Origin: Eudorina sp. 2006-703-Eu-15
Taxonomy: Eukaryota; Chlorophyta; Chlorophyceae; Chlamydomonadales; Volvocaceae
DNA length: 64,000 nt
Direction: 5' to 3'
Assembly (NCBI GenBank): GCA_003117195.1
Contig: BDSI01000185.1
Coordinates: forward strand, 62,001 to 126,000
The position numbers were made by a program, and so were the translations under genes. The notes under the pieces are model-generated. The model was given only the letters and a program-made list of their open reading frames with translations, searched no databases and had not been told where the DNA came from. This document shows positions 47,223 to 59,449 of the stretch, piece after piece (the stretch's first letter is position 1; the number at the start of each line of letters is the position of its first letter).

Positions 47223-49145
47223 TTTGTGTTGGTCCTCAATACAGAAATTGTCTACAATCAAGCATGGTTGCTAAACGGCTGTGGATACCAAGAACACGTT
47301 ATCCTCAGTAAGCTCATAACAGGTACAAAATGATCTAATCAGGTTGTATGGTAGATTGCATCTTGTTTGAAGGCGGCGCAATTCGATTGCGTTGTTACCG
47401 TACAGCATGCCGTATTATGCGCCTCACTGGGTGTCGTCGTGAAGAGTAGCAGTGCTCTACCATGGAGGACCGCCATAGTGCGTGCGGGTTGGAATCTCTG
47501 ATGTTCCTCAGGAGATAACAGAAGCAAGAATGTTCAGGTACGAAGTGGGCAGCTGGTGCCTCACAAGTGCAGCGCCGCAATACTGCGATTCCAATCCAAG
47601 ACACGTGTTATCGATGCCTGCAGCAACCAATTGTGCGTCAAACCCGTCACCCTCCAAAGACACCCCGAGCGCCTGACAGCATGAGTGCACGGCAAATCGG
47701 TGTGACTAAACGAGCAGCAGGGGGGCGGGCTGGATCCCGCTGGATGCGGGGTCTTCCCTTTGAGTGCCTCACACGCAACACCGGCCCTTTCTCCGGCCCT
47801 TCCTCCCCAGCAATCGCGCAGACGATTAGCTTGCCAAAAACTCATCCTTCGCAAAACGGAGCTAGTGCACGCTTCTGCACGTCAGGTATCACGCTACCTC
47901 CAGGCCACTGGGTTGTGGGGCAGCCGCATCACAGGACAGCGAGTACAGCGAGTACACAAGCTCCCCAGGGGATCAACCTGTTCTAACCGCGCCCTTCGTG
48001 CATCAGCATGGACCGCAGCCCATGCATGCCGACATGCCCAGCTCATCATCCCTCGGGTGGTGTGCACAGCGGCTTCATTGACAAAAGGGTGCAACAGCGC
48101 AGACTGGGCGCGACTGCCCGCGCTCGCGAACAGGACGCCAGCGCGACAGTCGAATCGAACCGTCCCGCCGATCTCGATGAATCCGACATGGCAACCGCAC
48201 GCGGGAATGCAAGTTTTCTGACATGCCACAGCCCGTGTCCTGCCCTTGTACTAAGCTAGATGCCCTTGTAAGGCATATGGGAGTTGCCGGTGTGCCCGCC
48301 GTTCCGTTGCAGCACCGAAAGCGCAGTCGCCCTTTTCTCTGCCGCCCGCCTCCACCTGATGCCCAGAGTGCCAGAATGGCCCCAGAGAGCCACCATGCAG
48401 ACTGGCCCGCAGGGCCCCCGGGGTCCGGCCGATCTAGATCAACACCCAGCAAGCCTAATAAGCACTACCGTGTCGGTACAACCGCAAACACCGTGTCGGT
48501 ACTCCCATGATGCCATGAACGGTATAACTTCACAGGGGGTTTGCGTTGGGCACACACACGAAGTTTCTAAGGTCCTCGTAACACCGCATGGCAAAGGCGC
48601 ACGGCAGCAAGACACACACTCGCGCTCGCACTCGCAGGCATTCATTCTTCTGGCCTTGAACTCTCACCGACTCGTCACAAAACAATACGCTGTCATGTGC
48701 TTGCCCATCTCGCGGCGCAGGTTACGCACACCCCTCAACACGCTCTCCTGCCTTGCCTACCGCACAACACACCGCCGTCATCCCGATACCTCAGGCGCAC
48801 ATATGGGTAAAGCAACAATCGTCCTGCGAGGGAAACAGCCGACACAATCGCCACCGCTCGGGCGACCGCATCAACAGGCAGTTCCTAAACTTCCCAAAAT
48901 TGCACATTAATACCCGACGATAGCAAGCAAATTAGTTCATGTTGCCACGCACGGCGACGGCTCGTGCCCACAAGCCCTCATCCCGCAACCGTGCGGTGCG
49001 GCACTCCCGCGCCGATGCGCCCCGCACCGCACCGCGAGCGCGCATCCCATCCCTCCGTCATCCGGCAACACACACCTACGCCGACCTGCCCTCCCGCTTC
49101 CTCACACAGGCATCCCGTTGGCTGTTCCCGGCCGACCCGTGGTTC
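47223..49145. other. Intergenic between two minus-strand genes
   Basis: It should contain the promoter of the 3,068-aa protein gene (right of 47,222, AT-rich to about 47,700) and the 3' UTR of the DAO gene (left of 49,146). Short frames only; none has a recognisable motif or a conserved-looking composition. Confidence 0.4.
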
Positions 49146-52100
49146 TCACTTCCATGAATACGCGGTTTTGCGCGCCCCCGCCTCAAAATCCCGTTCCAGG
49201 CGGTACGGCCGGAGCGTCTCCTGCGCCTCCAGCAGCTCGGGCGCCGACCCCTCCGCTGACCCACGGGTCGCATCCCAGTGCCGCAGCTCCGTCGCCACCA
49301 GCCGGGCTACCTCCGGCGCCAGGGTCATGCCGCTGTGCATGGTGGCGATGTAGAGGCCGCGGCAGTCGGCGCTGCCGCCGATAATGGGGTGACCGTCCTG
49401 CGGGGGAGGGGGGTTGACGTACAGGAATTGTGATAGGGGTGTGACAGGGGTGTGACGCAGCCGGGGGGCGGTGCGGTGTGCCGCAGGTTGTACGGGACGG
49501 AGACGGCGGCGGCGGTGGCGGCCCCCCGGGTGTCTGTCGTTGTGACCGAGGGGCGTGGTGAGCGTGGGCTGAGACGTGCCGGTGGGGAGTGGGTGGGCGG
49601 CAGACGTGCATGTCAGGCTACATGGTGATGGCCATGTCGGGGAGCAGGAGGTCGTCATGTGTGATGTCATGGACATGGACGGGAGATGTAGGAGACGATG
49701 CCGCTGCATCCTGAACGGCGCATGTACGGTGTACGGAGTACGATTGCGTTTTAAGACGCCGGTGAGGGTTCCAGAGGGCAAGACAGTACGACGTTGAGTG
49801 ACAGGGCAGGGTGCAGCAGCGGACTTGTTGACGCAGATGTGAGGTATGGTACAGCCATGTCGTGCCACGACATGTGCGGCGGCATGTACGGCGGGCCCTG
49901 CACAACGCGCCAGGAAGAGTGGTACTTGCCTTTGGCCAGGGCCGGTACGACACCTCCACCCGCTCCACCCTCGCCCCCACCGCCGCCAGCTCCGGAACCA
50001 GTTCCGTCGCCCGCTGCAACAGCGACTCGCCCCAGGCTGCACTGCCGTCCTCGTGCGCCTCTGCGGTTGTCCGCCGACCCCACACGGGTACAGTGCCGCA
50101 TCAACAGCATCGTAATACGGTAATCCATTTGGGTATCTTCTAGGTGTAACATTCATTCCTTGATACCAAGGAGTATGACCCAAGGGTCACTCTGGCCTAC
50201 ACCGTTGCTCACATCCCCGACCGGCAAATCGCCATGGCCGGCAGAGACGGCGGCCTACCGTGTCCGTGTCAAGAACTGCTGACCATCCGTGCGGCAATGG
50301 GAAGTGTCATCATCGCCTTCACGAAACGGTTGACCACCCATCCCTCCAACCCTCCCGGAGCCTCATTTCCTGTACTCCTGGGGCCCAATCACCGTACCTC
50401 ATCCGCCCCCGGCGGCGGCCCCCCGCGCTCCCGCCACTCACTCGTGTCCCCCAGCATGAACGACCCGTCAGGCCGCTGCCACACGAACACGTTGGCGCTG
50501 GACAGCAGGTGCCGCACCAGGCGCCGCTGCGGCCCCTCCGGCAGCGGCTGCGTGATGGCCACCACCGCCGGCTTGTGCAGCATGGGCACCTCCACCCCCG
50601 CGGTGGCGGCCAGCGGCATGGTCGCCGCCCCCGCCGCCAGCACCACCACATCCGCCGGGTGCGTGTCGCCGTCCTCCGTCACGACACCTGGCGGGCACGG
50701 CGGCGGCAACGACCACACGGCCGGCCGGGCGGACGAGGTCTCTAACGATCTGGGTTTCGGAGCCAGTGGGGCTACAGGAGATAGGGCTGCAGACATTTCG
50801 GGATGTACCGGATTTGAAAACAATAGCCTAGGGGATTTGTAAGTAAGAAGGGCGAGCCTAAAGGTGCAAGGGACACGCCCGACGCCAGACAGACAGACCG
50901 CCCGGCGAGCAGACGGGACGCTCATCAGGTCTAACTTGGAAACGGCGTTTCATTGTCCGTGTTCTGCAGCTGTTGCCACCGATAACCTATCGACTGGAAC
51001 TGCGTCCCTCGGCGGCCGTCTCTCCCCTTCCGGTCCAAGACACGGATGGCGCCATTCTGGGCCCCTCCTCGATGCAGCCCATCTTAACCCCGCCCCGAGG
51101 CTCACCCGTCACCTGCGCCTGGCCGCCCCGCGCCGGCCCCGGCCCCTCCTCCTCCTTTTCCCCTCCACGGCTCCTGCTCCCCCGGGTGGTCAGCAGCCGT
51201 GTGACGGCCCTGCCGGGCCCCAGCAGCACCTGCGCGCCGCTCTCCCGGGCCGCCGCCAGCATCTCCTCACACGCCAGCTGGGGGTCCACCCAGGCCTCCT
51301 GGGAGTACAGGTCGGCGCCGCGGGCGGCCGCCGCTGCACGCCGGGGTCGCGAGGGGTTGCAAGAGGGGAGTGTTGGAGGAGAGGTGGGGGAGGCGGAGGT
51401 GTTGTTGGCAGCGGAGTGGCGGAGGCGGGAAAGTGGGGGATGGAGGATGAGAGGCAAGAAGAGGAGCACGGCCATGTCAGGTATGTGTCGGAAGCAGTCA
51501 GCCGCGAGACGCCGTGTGTGTTCTGCCCACCCAGAAACCTGGCCGACCCAAATCGGCAACCGGTACCCCTGGTGGTGTGTCGTTGTGCGGATGGCCGTAC
51601 AGGGGTCATGGTGGGCCGGTAGGTGGCTGGCTTACAAGTTACAACGAAACCAGGTCCAGAACGAAACACGCGGATGGGCGGATGGGCGGATGAGCGGATG
51701 GGCGGATGGGCGGATGAGCGGATGGGCGGATGAGCGGATGAGCGGATGGGCGGATGGGCGGATGAGCGGATGGGCGGATGAGCGGATGGGCGGATGAGCG
51801 GATGGGCGGATGGGCGGATGGGCGGATGAGCGGATGGGCGGATGGGCGGATGGGCGGATGGGCGGATGAGCGGATGGGCGGATGAGCGGATGGGCGGATG
51901 AGCGGATGGGCGGATGAGCGGATGGGCGGATGAGCGGATGGGCGGATGATTAGGTGGTAGTGGTTGAGCGGGAATCCGGCAGGTTCAGGGGAAGCTGACA
52001 GCTCGGCAGCGGTGGAGTGGAGAAGTCGGTGATGGCATAGAGAAGTCAGAAGTGCGACGCCGTTGCAGGCAGTGTGCGGTCCCGGCAGCGGGCAGGGGCG

Positions 52101-53110
52101 CTGGAGCACAGCGCGGCGCCGCTTCCGCCGACCGCGGGACCCCTCACACTCCCTCCCGTTACGTCGCCAGGAAAACCCCACCCCATCCCATCCCCTTCCA
52201 CCTTCCCCGTGTGGGTTCGTTCTGGGCTTGCTTTTCCCATTTACCCCTCCACCAGCCATCTACGGTCTCCGGCTTGCCATTGTCCCTTGGCTCCTTGGGT
52301 TGTGGTGATGGCCGTATCCCCGGTCGCCCTCCACAGCTATCGACCGCACCTTCCGACACGCAGGGCTCCAGCCGGCGGACCTGGTCGGGGCCCAGTCGCT
52401 GCGCGGGGTACACGGGGTCCGAGGTGCTGCCGGCGGCCTCGTCGTCAAACACCAGCGAGCCGCAGCAGTTGACCAGCCCGGGCCACTCCGCCTTCCAACG
52501 CTGCAGCCCCGCCAGGTTCAGGTCTGCAGCGGAAGGGCGACGTCGTCCGTTGCTTGCAAGGAGATTGAGCGTGTGTGCTTGAGGAGGACGAGCGAAGAAA
52601 CCCGCCCGCGTGTGTGTTGAAGGAGAACGTGCCGTGTGTGCTCGAGGAGGGAGGATGGGGGTTGTGCGTGTGCGTGTGTAGCGAGGAAGCCCGCAGGGCC
52701 CGTGGCAGTACGCGAGCTTGGGTCCAGCGACAGCGGGCTACCACCGCAGACTATGATCACCGATCGCCGTTTGTGGGAGTTCCCTCACCCACCTCGGTAA
52801 TGCTGGGGGTGCTTCTTGTTGGCGTTGAGCCATGCCCACGTGCTGCGTGTCGCGCCGCCCTGCCCCGGGTGGGAGACGACATCGAGTACCCGTACCTGTA
52901 TTGAGTGACAGGGGCCAGGGGGCAAGATTAGGGACCGTGGCATTCATTGTTTCTGGCTGGGGTTCCTTCCCCGGGGGGAACTCGTTGGGGAGATTTGAAC
53001 GTCGCTCGCTCGTCGTGGCGCTGCCGCACCTTGGCACCAACTCTTGCCACTTGGTGCGACACGGCCGCGCCTATGATACCCGCACCAACAACAACAACTT
53101 GCAAAGTCAT
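49146..53110 (-). CDS. FAD-dependent amino-acid/amine oxidoreductase (DAO family)
   Basis: Flavoprotein of the D-amino-acid oxidase, glycine oxidase and sarcosine oxidase superfamily; the substrate cannot be read from sequence. Seven exons (-): 53110-53030, 52895-52793, 52523-52350, 51333-51106, 50687-50442, 50060-49930 and 49397-49146. All junctions keep phase, giving 404 aa. Residues 5-14 are VVVVGAGIIG, the FAD-binding GxGxxG. TWAWLNANKKHPQHY, LNLAGLQRWKAEWPG, DPQLACEEMLAAARESGAQV, ADVVVLAAGA, EVSYRPWPKDGHPIIGG and GLYIATMHSGMTLAPEVARL are all standard family landmarks, the last group closing the FAD site. No organelle presequence is evident. Intron 6 (49398-49929) has a GC donor (gcaagt). 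Intron 3 (51334-52349) holds a 280-bp octanucleotide array. It shares a 386-bp divergent promoter with the HIR gene. Confidence 0.92.
51670..51949. repeat. (GCGGATGR)n octanucleotide array, about 35 units, in intron 3 of the DAO-family gene
   Basis: 280 bp of perfectly spaced 8-bp units in two forms, ggatgggc and ggatgagc, interspersed irregularly. No unit is lost or gained in phase. Confidence 0.97.
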
Positions 53111-53496
53111 ACTATAGTAAGCTTGTCGGGTTACACGGCCGTGAATGGATCTTCGTTTTTTTTCTCTGGCAGGCGATCGTTTATCCCTAGGTTACATCCG
53201 CTCCCTCTTTCGTATAAGATCATTTAATAGATGTCCCAATACATAATTAACTCATCGTGCTAATGAGAACCGGCGAGGGAATAAAATTTGCGGGGATGTA
53301 GCGGAAGCGTCGCTCCGGAACCGTCGACAACTGTCATTCAACTCGCAGTTTTGTTGGCCTCGGGTCACCTTCATGAAAACATAAGCGCTTACAAGTTTTA
53401 AGTACCTCTGATAGTACTTACGACCGTCTTTCCATTTTTTCTGACAAGGTTTCGTGCATCACTCCCTCGCGGCCGCTTGTTTCAACGAAAAGCAAA
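53111..53496. promoter_or_regulatory. Shared divergent promoter region of the DAO-family gene (-) and HIR gene (+)
   Basis: The 386 bp between the two start codons is markedly AT-richer than its surroundings. Candidate TATA-like tcgtataagatc lies near 53,211 and T-rich tracts near 53,150 and 53,430. Co-regulation is possible but not shown. Confidence 0.55.
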
Positions 53497-56400
53497 ATGG
53501 CGTGCTGGTAAGTGCCACAATCTCAGAACGGCCGCGCGTGAGAGGCGCGCGGGGTTTGCGCAAGAACTGCCTGGTCAACTCCGTGAGCATGTCCTGCTGC
53601 GCTCTAACTGGTCAATGCTGGCGGCCCGTTGCTTCCTATGCAGCTTGTGCTTCGCTTGCCCTGAGCAAGAGACGGTTGCTGTCATCGAGATGTGTGGAAA
53701 GTTTTCGCACATTGCCCACCCGGGTTGCAACTTCCTCTGCTGCTGCTGCGGCGCTAGCGTGTCCGGCTCACTGAGCCTGCGCATTCAGCAGCTGGACGTC
53801 CGGTAGGTCTGTCGCATGTATGCACATGATATCGGTTTTCGTCTGTTCGTCATGGAGGAACAAATGCCGACAGCGCCTCCTAGTAAGCGTGTTGCCCTAC
53901 AACATAATTTGAAGGTGCTTGCACGTTGATGATCACGGTAGCGGACGGGTTGGTTCTCATTTCTACAGAGTTAGTCTTAGCCTGTTCGCTGGCGACTCAT
54001 CGACACGGTCTGCGGTTGTCATGCCTTGTATGTTATTGAGGAGCACAACTAATAATTTCCATTTTCTCCGTCATGTATGACTGAAGGTGCGAGACGAAGA
54101 CCAAGGTAGGTGATTCGGGAGGACAGCTAGCTGGGAAGCTTCCAAGCGCTTGGAAGCTGAACGGCGCACGTCCTGGCGCTATTGGCCATGTCCTGGCGCC
54201 ATCTGTGTTCCCCATGTCTTGGCGGCATTTCAATGAAGCATGCCCTGGCGGCAATGTAATGAGTCCGGGCTTACGATCGCGGGACCGCAGTCACCGCGCT
54301 TAGGCCCAGCCTCCTATTACCTGACTCGCGTTAGTGCTCGCAGAGTTGTCAGGGGCAGAAGTTGGGTTGGTTTGGTCTATCGTTGCATCGCGTAACTGAT
54401 CAGGACCCTGCAGTTCGGATGCAAAGCCGGTTCGTATCTCGCTCGCTCGTCCACGTTCCTTGACCGAAGTTGGATGATCGTATACCGCATCCCGGCACAC
54501 TGACCCCTCGAGCCCTGGACTCTCGTGCAGGATAACGTCTTCGTTACGATGGTCATCAGCGTCCAGTACCAGGTGCGCCACGCCAGGGATGAAACAGCCG
54601 CGACTTGATGCACTCCTTGCTGTTCGAGAACGCGAGATGCGTCCCTGGGGTGCCGATTACATAGGTTGCTTTTGGGCGCTGTTTTTTGTCCTCGACGTAT
54701 CCTCATTTTAAGACTGCCCGCCCCGTCATGGGTCCAATTAGGTTCGCCGCGAGGCCATCTATGACGCGTACTACAAGCTGACGGATTCGCGCACACAGGT
54801 GGGTTGAGTGAGAGGACGGAAGACGTCGTGGTTCCCCAAGGCCATTGGCTGTGATGGCATAATTTTACTAGCTGGCAGCAACAATCGTGAAGCGCAATAT
54901 GATATAATGGGGTTCAGGCTCATATCTTAACATTGACGGGTGGCAGGACCGGAGTCGTGCTCGTGCGGTCTTGCAGGGTGCAGGATTGCACGGGCAATTC
55001 GGGTTGAGGACATGCGACTGTGCTGTGCTTGACGGCACCGCAGCTTCCACAGGTACCCAAATGACTTGCCGTCCAAACACACCTAACGTTCCGTGTGGCA
55101 GATCTCGTCGTACGTGTTCGATGAGGTCCGCGCCGCTGTGCCCAAGCTCAACCTGGTGAGTTGGCCGTCCGGTTGCCGTGCTGTTGTCGTACGCAACACC
55201 GTGGACCCCCGTGTAATCCGGTGGGCAAGTAAGGGAGTCTGTGCATGCTTTCACCTGCGATGCTCACCAGTTGCGAACCCACATGCCCACCTTCATACCA
55301 CCGCCCCGTCGCCGATTTTGACTGATGATTCCGCGCGTGTGTTGTGTAATGTGAGGCAGCTCAGCATACCATCTTGGTCCTCTTTTGCTGAACTGCATTC
55401 ATCGCTTGTCACCATGAACCCTGGCGGTCTCTCTCACGTTGTGTGTTTGACTGTGCGACAGGACGATGCGTACGAGATGAAGGACGACATTGCCAAGGCG
55501 ATCAAGGACGCCCTGGCCAAGAGCATGGAGGGCTACGGCTGGTCCATCATTCACGTGCTGGTCACCGATATCGAGCCGGCCCACAAGGCACGTGCAGCTA
55601 CTGGTAATAGTAGTCGTTAATCTACCTTGGCTAATCCAGGCCGATGTCCTGGGAAAGCGAGAATGACTTCCGCGACGCTGCTGGGGCCGTGGTGACGATC
55701 TCACCTAATCCCTTTGTTCCGGCATGCATGGAACATCGGGAGCCCTTTGCCGCGCGGAAGACAATCGTGCACACCCCAATGGAAAACGCGTTCATACGGA
55801 CACGCAATCGGACACGGACGGTTCTTATCATGACAGACGGCACACCGCGGGTACACCCATTTCCGCCACCAGTCAAACCACGCACCATAAGGGTTTCGAG
55901 TAAATCACGTTACAGTGGACCCCGCTGGTGGCGCGGTGGTGTATGTCCCTGTATGGCCCTATGGTGGGCGTTGGGCATGAAAGGCTCGGCGATGCCGAGA
56001 GGCGATGCGGACTTCATGGGCTCCCAGGAAAGATTTGGGGCGTTGGGGACATCATGATGCTTTCAGGACTGGTCTGGGTCCGCTTTGCATGCCTTGACTG
56101 AGAGCGGGGGGGCAGATATCGACCTCTGCACCCTTGACGTTTTTTCACTGGCACCACAGGTGAAGGAGGCGATGAACGAGATCAACGCAGCGCGGCGCCT
56201 GCGTGTCGCGGCCGCAGAGAAGGCCGAGGCTGAGAAGGTGCGTGTGTGTTGCCATCGTTCATGGTGGCTTGGCGCCCCGTCGCCATTTGATCGCGACGAC
56301 TACGACGATGATGAACAGCAAGTGACCTGAAACTGATTCGTTGCCATGTCCGCTCTGCATTACTGCAGTTGTCCGTGGTCAAGGCCGCCGAGGCGGAGGC

Positions 56401-57510
56401 GGAGGCGAAGTACCTGCAGGGGCAGGGTATCGCCAGGCAGCGCCAGGTGGGTCATGCAGAGTTGCCATGTAGAAACGTTCTGCAATCAGACACGGCCCCT
56501 GGGGCTGTTGGGTGCTCATGAACACCTAAACAGGTAGACGCAAAACGTCGTGCGCCAAGCACTCCAGTAAAGTCCATGTATGAACGCATTATCTGCGCTT
56601 TAGCTGGTTCACCGTAGCTGCACTCAATTTGGCACATCTGAGACATCGAGGCCGATTGCGGACCCTTGTGGCGCCGTCATGGTTCAAATACCGGTCAAGC
56701 ACATGGAATGGGTAGCATGTTTGAGCATAACGCAAGCCGCCGCGATTGACCCATAGGCTGGCATGCCTTCAGCTGACTTCTCGCCGCTGCACTTGATTCT
56801 TTGGTGGTGCTGGGGAGACGCGCCTGCTGAGATGTGTGCGGCTTTCTCCCACTTCACGTCTGTGCAGGCCATTATTGGCGGTCTGCGGGACTCGGTGGCG
56901 GCGTTCCAGGTGCGCAGAGTGCAGAGTTCACCGTCACGACCTGATCTCTTCCCGCAGCATGGGGACCTCATCTGGGGAGACATTCGAGGCGGTGACGGCC
57001 GTTTCATGCCCACACCGCCGGGGCGTGTTTCTGCGAGCTTGATGACGGTGATTTCTCTGGGGCAAGTTGTCGTAATGTCTAGCACCGTGAAACATCATGT
57101 TTGACGCTGTTGGGTAGTGTATACCCTCCCTGCACTGCTCTTGACTTGGAACGTCATGCATCCGTATTTCCCTGCCCTTGCTGCGCTGTGGACGGCTGTG
57201 GCTTGCAGAATGGCGTTACGGACATTTCCTCCAAGGAGGTGCTCCAGCTCATGATGGTCACCCAGTACTTCGACATGCTCAGGGTGCGTTTTGTCCGGTC
57301 CTCTGCCATGAACTACCGAAAATTGCTGCTAGCGCTGCTGCTGTGGTTGTGCACTAATCATGCCCGGGTTCTTCACCACAGGACCTGGGCGCCAACCGGA
57401 ACTCGTCGACGGTGTTCCTCAACCACGCCCCGGGCGGCGTGTCGGACATCGCGTCACAGATCCGCACCAGCTTCCTGGAGGCGTCCGCCGCGTCCGCGGC
57501 CCACAAGTAA
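53497..57510 (+). CDS. HIR: Hypersensitive-induced response (HIR) protein, SPFH/prohibitin superfamily
   Basis: HIR proteins are membrane-microdomain scaffolds; in plants they oligomerise at the plasma membrane and take part in defence signalling. Twelve exons: 53497-53507, 53644-53802, 54087-54105, 54531-54572, 54742-54798, 55102-55155, 55462-55587, 56160-56237, 56369-56446, 56868-56909, 57209-57283 and 57382-57510. They join in phase to 289 aa, typical HIR length. Landmarks are VAVIEMCGKF, HPGCNFL, SLSLRIQQLDVRCETKTKDN, YVFDEVRAAVPKLNLDDAYE, KEAMNEINAARRLRVAAAEK, AEAEAKYLQGQGIARQRQAI and VTQYFDMLRDLG. Exon 1 codes only 11 nt and exon 3 only 19 nt. The N-terminus is MACCLCFAC: Cys-rich, suitable for S-acylation, but with Ala instead of the Gly2 that allows N-myristoylation in land-plant HIRs. 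The donor at 55,588 is GC. A TGTAA at 58,185-58,189 is a candidate poly(A) signal. Confidence 0.94.
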
Positions 57511-58439
57511 CGCGGCTGCTGCCGCTGTGAGGGAGCCATTGCTATGATCCTTGCTATGACAGCACGTTTCTGTGGTCGGTGGAGTGTATTGGGTATGAAG
57601 AGGCCTTTTACGGAGGTTCAAGTGCGCAGGCAACTTGACGCTTTTGTGTTCGTACACTTGGTACTGTGTACATATGAGCTTCCTTGCTGTTTCGTTCAAG
57701 ATACTGATGCGCGTTCGAATAATGTGGTCTTGTTACCGGCTTTGTGACAACTTCGGATGTTCGTCTTGTTTTCGATGCTTTTGATTGAGGAAATGGAGTG
57801 GAGCGAATGGCATCGCCAGCAGGAGCACGGGGGCTCTTCCAAAGGACCCAGTACATATCCACTTGTTGGTGTGACGCTGATTGTCTGTGAACGTCACTTC
57901 GTCGCTGGCTGGTGGTAAGGTGTGGTGGAATAAGGTATGCTAAAGGGGCGCGATGCTTTATCCTGCTGGCGTGACACTGCACTGGCGTGACGTTGGGGAT
58001 TCCAATGTTGCGGCGAGCGACCAATTTCCATTTGGGTCCCTCCTGCAACGAAGCTTCCGGAAGGAACACGGTTGACCGCATGTGGTAAAATACCCGACCA
58101 CGTACTCCGACAGTCAGGCAACGAGGATTAGCGGGCGCCGTGATGAATGGGGCTTGCGGTTTCACGCAGCCCGGCCCTGCCCAGTGTAACCCGCCTCAAC
58201 TGCGAGCGCACCGAGCAGGAAGCAAACCCCGTCGCGTGGATTCCTCCTCAGCGTAACAAACGGGATTAGGAAACATGTTACAGCGACCGACCGCATCATT
58301 TATTTACTGCAACGCGCACGGAAGGGAGGGGGTAAGAGATGTACGGCAAGGTCATACACACGCATACAGACACGGACGGCATGTGCACGCCTGGCCTTAG
58401 GACAGGTCTCCCATACAAGATTCGTACAACCTTTGTGTC
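57511..58439. other. Convergent 3' region of HIR (+) and the right repeat arm (-)
   Basis: No gene was seen. TGTAA occurs on the + strand at 58,185-58,189 and on the - strand at 58,278-58,282 (ttaca). These would fit poly(A) signals of two converging transcripts about 90 bp apart. Confidence 0.5.
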
Positions 58440-59395
58440 CGCCAGAGAGATGGGTCAGCCGCACGGCGGGTGGACTTGCTGCTGGCCGCCAACCCGCCCT
58501 CACCACACCCACGCACGTGAATTTGCCTGCTGCTGCTGCGGCGGCGGCGGCGGCCTCGAATGAATGCCCGTGGCTGTACGAGCGAGGCCGAGCCATCACA
58601 GGCGGCCTCGTACAGTCCCTGCAGAAGAGGCGGGCCCCTCCGCATGCATCGCGACCCATGGGCCTGGTGTACGTTTACCCCGGGACCCCATCCACTGCTC
58701 CGTTCCCGCGCTCCTTGCCTTCCCAACCTCCTCCTCCTCCCTCTCCTCCATCGGTTCATCAACATGGCTGGCTGGGTTGCCCAGCAGTCTTGCAACCACC
58801 TCTGGCTCTGGTGCCGAAATCGGCCCCCAGTAACCCTCCTGACTATGAACCAAGAACTCTCAAAGCCAACGAAACAGCCCCATCGCATCATGGCATCAGT
58901 CATCAGCGGAGAACGCACTGATGGCACATGTTGTGTGGGGTCTGTGAGGTTGAAAGTATGATGCCTGCCTGCCGTACTCCATCCGTTGCCGCCCGCATGT
59001 CCCTGCAGCCGCCACCACCAACACCACCGCTTGCGAACTAAGTCACAGTGACGTGGCCGACAAGGATGTACGGCGGCCGCGTCTCCTCATGTCTAATCTC
59101 GCTCAACCCCATCCATCCATCAGTCCGATCAGCTGGCTGTCGTACATGCAGACGACTCCGACGCCCACCACCTCCACCTCCACCACAGCCAACTGCTCCC
59201 ACGATGGGGCGAACGGCTCCTAAGCATGGAGGTGACGTCACCTGTCGTGACCTGCTGACGTGGCGGGCCGAGGAGAGGCGCTCCGGCCTCGGATCAACGC
59301 ACGCGCTTAGCGGCGCCACACCCGCACCGGTTGATAGCCGCTCTCGCTCTGTGGCTGCTCAGAGCGACGGCGTAACTCCCAACGGTAACGGTAAC
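58440..59395 (-). repeat. Repeat segment A, right copy
   Basis: Reverse-complement match of the left segment A (28,480-29,400), in patchy blocks. Both copies keep an open frame beginning atggctcggcc (minus strand near 58,600), which reads MARPRSYSHGH followed by a poly-Ala run. Here it follows segment C instead of preceding B1 as on the left. Confidence 0.75.
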
Positions 59396-59449
59396 GGTAA
59401 CACACGTCCCAGGCACATTTAACGGCTTGTGTGCATCTCGGCCGCCCAT

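Noticed and set aside
51670..51949. Regular array considered as CRISPR-like
   Set aside because: Units are 8 bp with no spacers, and the context is a eukaryotic intron.
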